From the NCBI GenBank assembly GCA_021740905.1, contig JAIOYV010000016.1:18828-82827 (forward strand): a DNA stretch of 64,000 bases, written 5' to 3'. Every line of letters starts with the position of its first letter. The first letter of the stretch is position 1. A program made the translations under genes and the position numbers. Below are positions 18,165 to 26,099 of the stretch, one piece after another. The DNA is from Bacteroidales bacterium (GTDB lineage Bacteria > Bacteroidota > Bacteroidia > Bacteroidales > M50B96). The notes beneath the pieces are model-generated. The model saw only the letters and a program-made list of their open reading frames with translations, ran no database searches and had not been told where the DNA came from.

Positions 18165-18463
18165 TTATATATTTTTGATGTCTTTAATATTGTCATATTC
18201 AGCATGAGTACCAATAAATCTTACAAATACCCATCCTTTCGTAAAATTGAATTTTGCAATCAACCTATAATCATTTCCTTTAATGTTAAAAACGACTCTT
18301 TGGTTTCCAATGTGTTCCGCGCTGTTAAATACTTGCTTGATGTCTTCAAAAGAATTCCATTGTACATTCTTAACAACTTTGTACCATGTTAATAATTGCA
18401 ATTCACAAGCAGGCTGTTTTTTCCAATATTCCTGCAAAGTCTTTTTGGTAAATATTCTCACAC
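18165..18463 (-). CDS. higB: HigB-type mRNA interferase toxin
   Basis: 99 residues from a GTG at 18463 (MRIFTKKTLQEYWKK), chosen because HigB proteins begin this way; a longer frame starting with TTG at 18479 is less likely. RelE/HigB-fold blocks are visible: WNSFEDIKQVF, VVFNIKGNDYRLIAKFNF and VFVRFIGTHAEYD. Expected to cleave mRNA on the ribosome when HigA is lost. Upstream, TTGTC-aatac-GGCAA (18493-18507) is a possible HigA operator half-palindrome. The gap 18464-18727 otherwise holds no gene. Confidence 0.85.
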
Positions 18464-18727
18464 TAAATATTTTAGACAAAAATAAGCAAATGTTGTCAAT
18501 ACGGCAACTTTAGTTCAAATATCTGAATAGCAACGTAGATATAAAGACCTCAATTAATTCCAGCATGCCTTCAATTGAACATCAATAGAATCCAAATTCT
18601 ATTGTAATTCATTTGTTTTGTGATAATTAAATCATTTAATGTATTAATCAGCATAAATGTTGTTTTCTGAGGCAAGCCCAACAATAGTGTCAAATCACCC
18701 AGGTTTATTCACATTAATCTTTACCAT

Positions 18728-20602
18728 CTACTTTTGAAGCACCACCTTCTCCCAATACACCTTCTCTTTCGAAACAGCTTTAATAATGTAAATACCTTCT
18801 TTGAAGGACTTTAAGTCGACTTTGTTTCCAGAGGGATAAGTTTCAGCATAAACCTGCCGCCCGGTATTATCAAAAACAGTGATATTTGAAAGGGCTTGTC
18901 CTTTAGGAAGCTGAATGGAAAAAATTCCGTTTGAAGGATTGGGGTATGCCATCATAGTGGATGAATTGCCGGCTTCTTCAATCCCATTTGGGCCATATTG
19001 AATCACAATGGTATCGCTACCTACACACCCATACTGACTTGTTACTTCTACCCATACAATCAATTCGCCGGTACCGGTTGGAGGAATATCAACCCCAAGA
19101 CTTTGCGTGGTTTGACCTGTTGACCAGAGATACAAACCAGAGAATGGTGGGGCAGTAAGCAAAAGCGATTGGTTCGACACCATTACTGTGTCGTTGCCCA
19201 GGTTGAAAAAAGGGGTTTCGTGCACCTCGATTGGGGTTGAAAAAACATCATTGGTCAAGTCTATATCAACCATCCCATTGGGGTTTATCGTGTAGCCATA
19301 AAAGAAATAATAGGTGCCAAACACAAAATCAGTAGTCCCTAAATACACATCGGCACTTTGCCCGGCAGGTATCATTGTGTTGTAATTTACCATGGGTTGA
19401 ACCACCCCGTTCATTTCCCAAACAATAGAAACATTGTCGATGAGGCCATTCCCATAATTGGTCACAGTCACCACAATCGGGTACGTACCTTCACAAGGCT
19501 CAATTGGCTCGACTAACTGACTGATACCAGCATCGTACGAAAGGACTTTATACCGTGCAATTCCCCCTACAGTGCTGCTTTCGTTTTTCAAACCTGCCCA
19601 TCCGGTTTGGTTTTGAAAATTGCCGAGGCAGGTAAATCCCACTCCAGCTGAGCCAGGAATATCAGTCCAGGTGTCGCCGAAATCGTAGCTGATGCTTGAA
19701 CCGGAAAGTGCCGTGGCATTGCTGGTTGAAATGAGTGTGCCAGGTGTGCCGGGGACGTACGAAATACTGCGCCCATAGACCGTTCCGGTAGGGGTTATTG
19801 GTTGCCAGGTGGCACCCCCATCATCTGTTTTGTATAATGAAAAGGTATTGTTGGTTCGGTCGCCAATAATCCCATTTAAAGTATCTGTGAACTGGATAAT
19901 CCGGATTTTTCCAATATTTAAAAATGGGTTAGAAATAGACGACCAGGTATGCCCCTTGTCGGTGGTTTTGTAAATATTGCCTTTGCTGGTGCCAAACCAA
20001 AACGTATTGTCAACTACTGAAAAATAACCTGCATAACCCCATTCACCTGGTATCAGCATAGGCATATTCGTAGAATCAACCCTCGTCCATAAATTTCCTC
20101 CATCCGAGGTTGTATAGATTTCAAAGTAATCGTTGGTAGGATCGCCCATGCAGAAACCATCGTTTTCGTTCCAAAAATAGATAAGATTGGGGTAGGCTTC
20201 GAGCGTATCGACAAAAAGGGCGGTCGGTTGATGTACCCAGGTTACACCACCATCGTTTGTCCGAAAGACTTTTCCGCCATCAGTGTCGGGATTATACAAC
20301 AGTGTCCACGCTGTGTCGGCATTCAAGGCAAATATTCCGGTAGGTGTCAATCCAACAGCCCCGTTGATAATCCCGGGTGTCCATGTAGTACCACCATCGA
20401 TCGTTCTTGTAAATTCTTGGATAATGGAGTCGTTCCCACTCCCATCGTTGGCAATAGCCCATACGATGTTGTTATCGACTGCCCATATCTGTTCAAGCCC
20501 ACGAAGACTATCGGCAAAACCGGTCGATTGTATTTCCCATTGTCCAAAACCCAAGGCTGGGATTAATAATGTCACACATAGGTAGAATATTTTTGCTTTC
20601 AT
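18728..20602 (-). CDS. BNR/Ycf48-like repeat protein with T9SS sorting domain
   Basis: 624 residues with a signal peptide (LGFGQ). Residues ~20-345 contain repeated sialidase/Ycf48-type beta-propeller blades, each with a [F/Y]-x-T-x-DGG-x-TW block (RTIDGGTTW, RTNDGGVTW, TTSDGGNLW, KTTDKGHTW, KTDDGGATW). A CARDB/Ig-like region follows, with a type IX sorting domain at the end (AYPNPSNGIF, GIYIIKAV). Secreted or surface protein; the propeller probably binds rather than cleaves, since no sialidase catalytic signature is seen. Confidence 0.85.
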   Translation of the reverse strand: MKAKIFYLCVTLLIPALGFGQWEIQSTGFADSLRGLEQIWAVDNNIVWAIANDGSGNDSIIQEFTRTIDGGTTWTPGIINGAVGLTPTGIFALNADTAWTLLYNPDTDGGKVFRTNDGGVTWVHQPTALFVDTLEAYPNLIYFWNENDGFCMGDPTNDYFEIYTTSDGGNLWTRVDSTNMPMLIPGEWGYAGYFSVVDNTFWFGTSKGNIYKTTDKGHTWSSISNPFLNIGKIRIIQFTDTLNGIIGDRTNNTFSLYKTDDGGATWQPITPTGTVYGRSISYVPGTPGTLISTSNATALSGSSISYDFGDTWTDIPGSAGVGFTCLGNFQNQTGWAGLKNESSTVGGIARYKVLSYDAGISQLVEPIEPCEGTYPIVVTVTNYGNGLIDNVSIVWEMNGVVQPMVNYNTMIPAGQSADVYLGTTDFVFGTYYFFYGYTINPNGMVDIDLTNDVFSTPIEVHETPFFNLGNDTVMVSNQSLLLTAPPFSGLYLWSTGQTTQSLGVDIPPTGTGELIVWVEVTSQYGCVGSDTIVIQYGPNGIEEAGNSSTMMAYPNPSNGIFSIQLPKGQALSNITVFDNTGRQVYAETYPSGNKVDLKSFKEGIYIIKAVSKEKVYWEKVVLQK

Positions 20603-20651
20603 AATAATTAGTTTAGATTCACTTCAATATCAATAGTTTCAATGTTATTCT

Positions 20652-20682
20652 CAAAATTAAATAAAAAACAGAATTGTGCAAA
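20652..20682 (-). promoter_or_regulatory. Consensus Bacteroidota promoter of the BNR-repeat gene
   Basis: On the minus strand, TTTG (20682-20679) is followed by 19 nt and then TAATTTTG (20659-20652), matching the TTTG / TAnnTTTG promoter with ideal spacing. It lies 50 nt before the ATG at 20602. Confidence 0.6.
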
Positions 20683-20753
20683 AGAAATCCAGGTTTTTAA
20701 GCGTGAGCTTTCAGAGAACCGGTGTAATGATTATCTTGCCGCAAAAAAATAAA

Positions 20754-21524
20754 ATGAAGATTGTATCATTTAATGTGAACGGTATCAGGGCAATTGCCCA
20801 AAAGGACTTTTTCAAAGATTTTAAGGCGATGTCGCCCGATATATTTTGCCTTCAGGAAACCAAAGCCCAAAACGATCAGGTGGCCGAAACACTCGAACCT
20901 ATCAAAGACTACTTTGTGTATGCACATTCGGCAGAAAAGAAAGGGTATTCAGGTACTGCCATTCTTTCGAGACAGGAAGCACTGAACATTTCGCGAGGGA
21001 TGGGTATTGAAGAACACGACAACGAAGGCCGTGTATTGTGCCTTGAGTATGAGGTGTTTTTTCTTGTTAATGTGTATGTTCCTAATTCGGGGAACGATTT
21101 GAAAAGATTGGGTTATCGTCAGACCTGGGATTTGGCTTTTTACAATTACCTGAAAGGGTTGGAGAAGGAAAAGCCGGTGATTGTTTGTGGTGATTTTAAC
21201 GTGGCTCACAGGCCCATCGACCTGGCCCGGCCAAAACCCAATTATAACAAGTCAGCCGGATATATGCAGGAAGAAATTGATGGCATGGACCGCTTCACCA
21301 ACAATGGTTTAGTGGATACCTTCAGACACTTCTACCCAACAAAAACAGATGCTTACTCCTGGTGGAGTTACCGTGCCGGAGCAAGAGAGAAGAATGTGGG
21401 CTGGAGAATCGATTATTTTTTGGTAAGCAAGGATTTTATTTCTTTGGTGAAAAGCGCATCTATTTTAAATGATGTAATGGGATCGGATCATTGCCCTGTG
21501 AGTATTAAGTTGGACTTAAAATAA
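20754..21524 (+). CDS. xth: Exodeoxyribonuclease III
   Basis: 256 residues from the ATG at 20754 (MKIVSFNVNGIRA), the standard family start; the longer frame to 20676 has no support. Catalytic blocks: FNVNGIRA, CLQETKA (metal Glu), GDFNVAH (Asp/Asn), WRIDYFLVS and GSDHCPV (Asp-His). Class II AP endonuclease and 3'-5' exonuclease for base-excision repair, cytosolic. The next gene starts 5 nt after the stop. Confidence 0.95.
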   Translation: MKIVSFNVNGIRAIAQKDFFKDFKAMSPDIFCLQETKAQNDQVAETLEPIKDYFVYAHSAEKKGYSGTAILSRQEALNISRGMGIEEHDNEGRVLCLEYEVFFLVNVYVPNSGNDLKRLGYRQTWDLAFYNYLKGLEKEKPVIVCGDFNVAHRPIDLARPKPNYNKSAGYMQEEIDGMDRFTNNGLVDTFRHFYPTKTDAYSWWSYRAGAREKNVGWRIDYFLVSKDFISLVKSASILNDVMGSDHCPVSIKLDLK

Positions 21525-21529
21525 GGATT

Positions 21530-22069
21530 ATGAAGAATATTATAAGGTTGTTTATTGTTGCGATTGTTTTGGTGGCTTGCAATTCTAATGCAGATAATAA
21601 AGAAAAATCAACAGTGGATACTCCTGCTGAAAAGGAAACTGTGGCAAATGATACCACTCCAAAAGTAACCGGGATTGGAGGTATTTTCTTTGCTTCTGAA
21701 AATCCTCAACAAACGATGGATTGGTACGGAAAGCATCTGGGATTGGCCATCGATCCGTATGGTTCACCTTTCGAATTTCGGAATGCCAATCGACCAGAGG
21801 AAATCAATTACCTGCGGTGGAGCCCTTTTAAGAAAGGGCGCGATTTTGCTGCACCCTCCGAAAAAGAATTGATTATCAACTACCGGGTGCAAAACATCGA
21901 GGGATTGGTTCGGAATCTTAAGGCTTCCGGGATAACCATGCTCGATTCTATTGCCACGTATGAATATGGTAAGTTTGTTCACCTGATGGATCCCGAAGGA
22001 AACAAAATTGAATTGTGGGAAGCGAATGATGCGTATTTTACGGAGATGGGCGGGGCAACTACCAAATAA
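21530..22069 (+). CDS. VOC-fold lipoprotein
   Basis: 179 residues with a lipoprotein signal (lipobox LVAC, Cys17) and a Lys/Glu/Thr-rich linker. Residues ~48-168 are one vicinal-oxygen-chelate module: IGGIFFASENPQQTMDWYGKHLG, FVHLMDPEGNKIELWE. The Glu in IELWE is the usual metal ligand. An exported VOC protein is unusual because most are cytosolic. It is co-directional with xth and only 5 nt away. Confidence 0.8.
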   Translation: MKNIIRLFIVAIVLVACNSNADNKEKSTVDTPAEKETVANDTTPKVTGIGGIFFASENPQQTMDWYGKHLGLAIDPYGSPFEFRNANRPEEINYLRWSPFKKGRDFAAPSEKELIINYRVQNIEGLVRNLKASGITMLDSIATYEYGKFVHLMDPEGNKIELWEANDAYFTEMGGATTK

Positions 22070-22080
22070 GATAAAAGTGC

Positions 22081-22130
22081 AGCTACTATTCTCTGCTATA
22101 TACAACTTTTTATGGGAGTAGCTTTACTTT
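22081..22130. terminator. Possible bidirectional terminator between convergent genes
   Basis: AGCTACT (22081-22087) can pair with AGTAGCT (22117-22123), followed by a T-rich run that overlaps the end of the lipid kinase gene. The loop is long (29 nt), so support is weak. Confidence 0.3.
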
Positions 22131-23101
22131 TTTCCGATGAAAAAAGTAACAATCAAATCCAACACATCCCCACTCGATTCAATCCTGCATGGCAAATAGC
22201 CAACCGGGTCGCCATCAAGCTCAACTTCGGGGTTCACCGAATTGTGCAAAACTTGAAGGTCTTGGCAATAATCCAGGGAGATAACTTCTGAGTTTTTGAA
22301 TGGCTTTCCGCTGTATATCTTTTTTATGATTGACGGAAGGTTGAAAATACTAAGTTTTTTAACGACAAGAAAGTAAAAGCCTTTTTCGGATAAATTGATG
22401 TCATTGGACACTTTGATGCCGGATGCAATGAAGGTAGTCCTACCAACGGACATATTATAAAGCTTTTCAAGTCTTTGCTTTTTGCCATCTACCATAACTT
22501 GAAAATCGCTTGCCTTGTAAGCAAATACCGAAGATAACAAGGCTATAAAGGTACCCAAGGTATCTCCCAGATATTTCCTTATCCCACCATTCGCTTTTCT
22601 GGCTACTGATGCACCAAGCCCAATATTGGCACAACAGGCAAAATAGGTAGTTTTTATAGCATCAAACTGCGGCACAACTATTGAATCCTCCTGAATTCTT
22701 GTATTACATACTAATTTTCCGAGATAGATTTTTCTTGAAAAGTTATCGATAATCACATTTATAGCTTCATCGGTATTGGTTGGGATATTATAGCTTTTAC
22801 AAAAGTCGGGGCTGGTGCCAGTGTAGATCACAGCCATTTTGGATTTGGAAATTCGGTTTCCCTGGCTGTCAAAAAAACCATTTATTACTTTGTTGATGGT
22901 TCCGTCGCCACCCACTGCGACAATCACATCGTACCCCATCTTATTTGCTTCCACAGAAAAAGTATAAGCATCGTCGAGGGATTCCGTCATTTTATAATCA
23001 AAAGCAAGATCAGCTTTTTTAAAAGCATCAAATATGCGTTCGAAGGACTTTCGACTTTTTCCTCCTTTCGAACCTGGATTCAGAATTAAGAAATACCTCA
23101 T
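22124..23101 (-). CDS. Diacylglycerol/sphingoid kinase family lipid kinase
   Basis: 325 residues. ILNPGSKGGKS at the N-terminus and the nucleotide-binding GGDGT at 64-68 (VAVGGDGTINKVINGF) identify the DAGK catalytic fold; a family-typical C-terminal lobe follows (LELDGDPVGY-like VELDGDPVGYLP). It transfers phosphate from ATP to a lipid hydroxyl at the membrane face. It is the last gene of the minus-strand cluster, 1 nt after the alpha-oxoamine synthase, so its substrate is probably the cluster product or an intermediate such as a long-chain amino alcohol. Confidence 0.85.
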   Translation of the reverse strand: MRYFLILNPGSKGGKSRKSFERIFDAFKKADLAFDYKMTESLDDAYTFSVEANKMGYDVIVAVGGDGTINKVINGFFDSQGNRISKSKMAVIYTGTSPDFCKSYNIPTNTDEAINVIIDNFSRKIYLGKLVCNTRIQEDSIVVPQFDAIKTTYFACCANIGLGASVARKANGGIRKYLGDTLGTFIALLSSVFAYKASDFQVMVDGKKQRLEKLYNMSVGRTTFIASGIKVSNDINLSEKGFYFLVVKKLSIFNLPSIIKKIYSGKPFKNSEVISLDYCQDLQVLHNSVNPEVELDGDPVGYLPCRIESSGDVLDLIVTFFIGKK

Positions 23102-23102
23102 G

Positions 23103-24278
23103 CTAAATCGGCTTCAAAGTTTTGAGTATTTCTATTGCCTTGTCCAGGGTCGGTTCTTTGAGATTTGCCCCAACAATCATTCTGATCACCCCCTGGTTTT
23201 CAGGAACCGATGGATAAATAAAAGGGGTTGCTAGAATCCCTTTCTGGTATAGATGTTTTGCAAACAAAATGGTTTCTTCCGATGAGCCTGTCAGGATTGA
23301 AGTGATGGGTGCTTCTGCGTGCTTCACATCAAAACCGAATTCGATAAGAGCATCTCTAAGCTTATTTCGATAGTACCACATACGTTTACCTATCACATCA
23401 AATTCACTCTCGATAATTTCAATTACTGCCTGAATTCCGGCCAGAATGGATGGGGTGATGGCCGTAGAGTAGATCAAATGGGATGAATTATATTTCAAAT
23501 AATCAATCAAGGATTTCTTTCCGCAAACAACACCACCCTGGTTGGCCATTGCCTTGCCCAAAGATGCTGTGTAAATCCCCTCATAGTTGACAATCCCGGC
23601 GTGTTCTATAATCCCTCTCCCCCTTTTACCAATAACTCCCAAACCATGTGAATCATCAATTACCGGCACAGCATCATATCTTTTACAGAGTTCAACAATC
23701 CCGGCAAAGGGGGCAATGCTTCCTTCGGTTGAAAACACCGATTCTGTCACCACAAAAATTTGTTTGTGTTTGGAGCTATGCTGAAGGTTCTTCTCTAAAC
23801 TTGCCATATTATTATGCAAGAAAGGCCTTAGTTTGCACCCTACTGTCCTTGCACCTTCAACCAAGGATGAATGGGAGAATCTGTCGATGATAATAACATC
23901 GTCTTTCCCGGCAATGGCTTGAAACAATCCGTTGTTTGCCTGGTAACAGGAAGGGTAAAATACGCTTGATTCCAGTCCGACAAAATTGGATATCTTCTGC
24001 GACAGGCTTTCAAACAAATCGGCACAGCCTGATGCAATGGGTGTGGCACAAAGCGATTGTCCATATTTCTGGATGGCATTGATGGCAGCTTTCTTGAGCC
24101 GTTCATCATTTGCAAGACCAAGGTAATTATTGGCAGCCAGGTTAATAAATTCCTTTCCATCAATCATTAAAGCATCATCCAAGCCCGACTGAACATTAAC
24201 ATAGTATGGATTAAATAATGTTTTCTGTTTTAAAGAATCATCGAATATATGATTGTCGTAAAATTGTTTTAGGCTCAT
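23103..24278 (-). CDS. Alpha-oxoamine synthase (BioF/KBL/SPT family)
   Basis: 391 residues, full length. PLP-enzyme features: FINLAANNYLGLA, His136 in FSHSS (ring stacking), DDSHGLGVIGKRGRG with Asp208 and His211, and the Schiff-base Lys242 in ASLGKAMA. The family condenses an acyl thioester with an amino acid with loss of CO2, giving an alpha-amino ketone. DDSH is shared with 2-amino-3-ketobutyrate ligase, but the neighbouring acyl carrier protein and ketosynthase argue for a long acyl-ACP donor rather than a threonine-catabolic or biotin role. No bio or tdh gene is near. Product inferred, not proven. Confidence 0.85.
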   Translation of the reverse strand: MSLKQFYDNHIFDDSLKQKTLFNPYYVNVQSGLDDALMIDGKEFINLAANNYLGLANDERLKKAAINAIQKYGQSLCATPIASGCADLFESLSQKISNFVGLESSVFYPSCYQANNGLFQAIAGKDDVIIIDRFSHSSLVEGARTVGCKLRPFLHNNMASLEKNLQHSSKHKQIFVVTESVFSTEGSIAPFAGIVELCKRYDAVPVIDDSHGLGVIGKRGRGIIEHAGIVNYEGIYTASLGKAMANQGGVVCGKKSLIDYLKYNSSHLIYSTAITPSILAGIQAVIEIIESEFDVIGKRMWYYRNKLRDALIEFGFDVKHAEAPITSILTGSSEETILFAKHLYQKGILATPFIYPSVPENQGVIRMIVGANLKEPTLDKAIEILKTLKPI

Positions 24279-24330
24279 CTTATTGAATTAAATGTATTGA
24301 ATCTGTCATTTTAAAATACTCATTTTTAGA

Positions 24331-24447
24331 TCTCTCTTTTTCTCCGTGTAACTCTGTGGTTCTTTGTGTAGCTCTGTGCAACAGCTTATTTTTTCACAAG
24401 GCTATATCACAGAGCTGCACAGAGATTTCACAGAGTTACACAGAGAG
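24331..24447. repeat. Large imperfect palindrome of ACTCTGTG units
   Basis: The arm at ~24341-24378 (GTGTAACTCTGTGG... TAGCTCTGTG) is matched by the reverse complement of 24408-24447 (CACAGAGCTGCACAGAG...). It fills the 214-nt gap between the acyl carrier protein and alpha-oxoamine synthase genes inside an otherwise tightly packed operon. Confidence 0.65.
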
Positions 24448-24492
24448 GTATTTAATTGATCCTACACTTTTCATCTCATACACTTGGAATCA

Positions 24493-24723
24493 TTATAAAT
24501 ACCTGGATTCTATTGCAATGACAATATCATTCACCGTTTTGAATTTTTCAATATCGCTGGTGTTAACCTCTATGGAATACTCATCTTCAATTGCATTGAC
24601 GATCATCAAGCGATCGAACGAGTCGATGTTAAGATCGTCGATGATGTTGGAGTGGCGATAGATTTCGCTTTTACAGTTCGAATTCTCCTTGATTAGATTA
24701 ATAATTTTTTCTTCCAAATTCAT
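24493..24723 (-). CDS. Acyl carrier protein
   Basis: 76 residues, typical ACP length and acidity. The phosphopantetheine attachment site is Ser35 in LNIDSFDRL, slightly changed from the usual DSL. The start overlaps the stop of the oxidoreductase gene by 4 nt (ATGA). It is probably dedicated to this cluster and carries the acyl chain made by the ketosynthase and consumed by the alpha-oxoamine synthase. The housekeeping acpP-fabF pair is not in this context. Confidence 0.9.
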   Translation of the reverse strand: MNLEEKIINLIKENSNCKSEIYRHSNIIDDLNIDSFDRLMIVNAIEDEYSIEVNTSDIEKFKTVNDIVIAIESRYL

Positions 24724-25925
24724 AATTCACCTCCTTTATAGCATTTCGTTGAAAATTTTGAATCGCACATTATGGCGCAATAATTACAGTTTATACACTT
24801 CGATTTATAGTTCCCATTTCGGGAAAGCTTTAATGCAAAATCGGGTTCGGCAATGAAAGGCCTCGACAGGCTTACAAAATCAACGTTCTTTTCTTTGATG
24901 GCATATTCTATTTCACTCTTTTCCCTGAATCCACCAACCGAAATGATCGGGATTGTGGTCAATTGTTTGGCTATTTCTGCATATTGCAGATTGTACATGG
25001 GAGTGAAGGGCTGAAGCTTTGTTTTGAAAAATGGAAACACAAGGCTTTTCAAAAACCACTTAGCAATTTTATTATCTACCTTATACACTTTATTGTATTT
25101 CAGAATAAGATTTACAGGAACATCGCCCCGGAAAATATTCAATGCATGGTCCATAGTTCCGTAGCTGATTTCAATGGCAGCAATCTTTTTTAAATCAAGA
25201 AACATTATCAGATTTGAAAATTGACTTGAGCTGAATTTCCTTTTGTAGTCATCACTCCCACTAATTTTGATTAGAATGGGGAAATCTTCGCCACACTTTT
25301 CTCTGATCTTGTCAATGACCAAATCCAGAAATTTGAGGCCCAATCCCCGCTTTGTATCTATCCCAAACTCATCTTTCCGGTTATTGATGCCTGGCAATAA
25401 AAATTGATGCACCAAATAGCCGTGTGCAGCATGGATCTGAACCCCATCGAAACCCGCTTGTTTTGCGAAATTGGCTGAGTTTCCGAATTTCTCAATTATT
25501 TCAACTATTTCAGTTTTGCTTAATTGCTTTGGCTTTTCTCTGAAGTAGGGCGATTTTTTTTGAGATGCTCCCACGACTATCCGATTGATCTCTTTTGACC
25601 TTGTTTGTCTGCCGGTATGGGCCAATTGCATAAATATTTTGCTTCCATTCTCATGGACTTTTGCTGTCACTTTTTTAAAGGGTTTTATAAAATCTTCGCT
25701 GTAAATGCCTGCCTGACCGGGTTGGATTGCTTTCCCTTCTTCCGAGATAAAGGCAAAACCGGTAATGATTCCGCCAATGTTATTTTTTGAGAGTTCGTCA
25801 TACAAGGCATAATAGCTTTCGCCTGGAAAACCATTCGCATCACACATACCTTCGAAGGTTGCCGAACGGATGGTCCGGTTTTTCAGTTCACAGCTACCAA
25901 TATATGCTTTCTCAAAAATCTCCAT
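24720..25925 (-). CDS. Old-yellow-enzyme family NADH:flavin oxidoreductase
   Basis: 401 residues. TIM-barrel FMN blocks: [51 protein letters not shown] and [13 protein letters not shown]. The C-terminus has [11 protein letters not shown] and a further Cys, resembling the [4Fe-4S] site of 2,4-dienoyl-CoA reductases, but the second FAD/NADPH domain of that family is absent. It likely reduces a C=C bond conjugated to a carbonyl on the growing chain or product. Translationally coupled to the ACP gene. Confidence 0.85.
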   Translation of the reverse strand: [401 protein letters not shown]

Positions 25926-25989
25926 AATAATTACATATTTGAAACTATCGTAATAAATCCGCCAATGGACAGAGGACTATTCCCCAATT

Positions 25990-26022
25990 ACTTCCTAAGC
26001 ATTTTTGAGATGCTAAGGAAGT
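25990..26022. repeat. 33-nt hairpin repeat, copy 1
   Basis: ACTTCCTAAGCAT at the left and ATGCTAAGGAAGT at the right pair except for one A-A mismatch. The same 33-nt hairpin with identical stems and a different loop recurs at 41702-41734. At 26037-26074 there is a further ATCTGTGTCATC-type repeat arm. Together they fill the 174-nt gap between the UbiA and oxidoreductase genes. Confidence 0.65.
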
Positions 26023-26099
26023 TTCAGAGGTAAAATCCGTCCAAATCTGTGTCATCTGTGTCATCCGTGTTCAAATTTAATTTTGTAGCATTAGCTGCG

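Noticed and set aside
24331-24447. Possible CRISPR-like array from repeated CTCTGTG units
   Set aside because: Units are irregular and arranged as an inverted palindrome, not as equal direct repeats with spacers.
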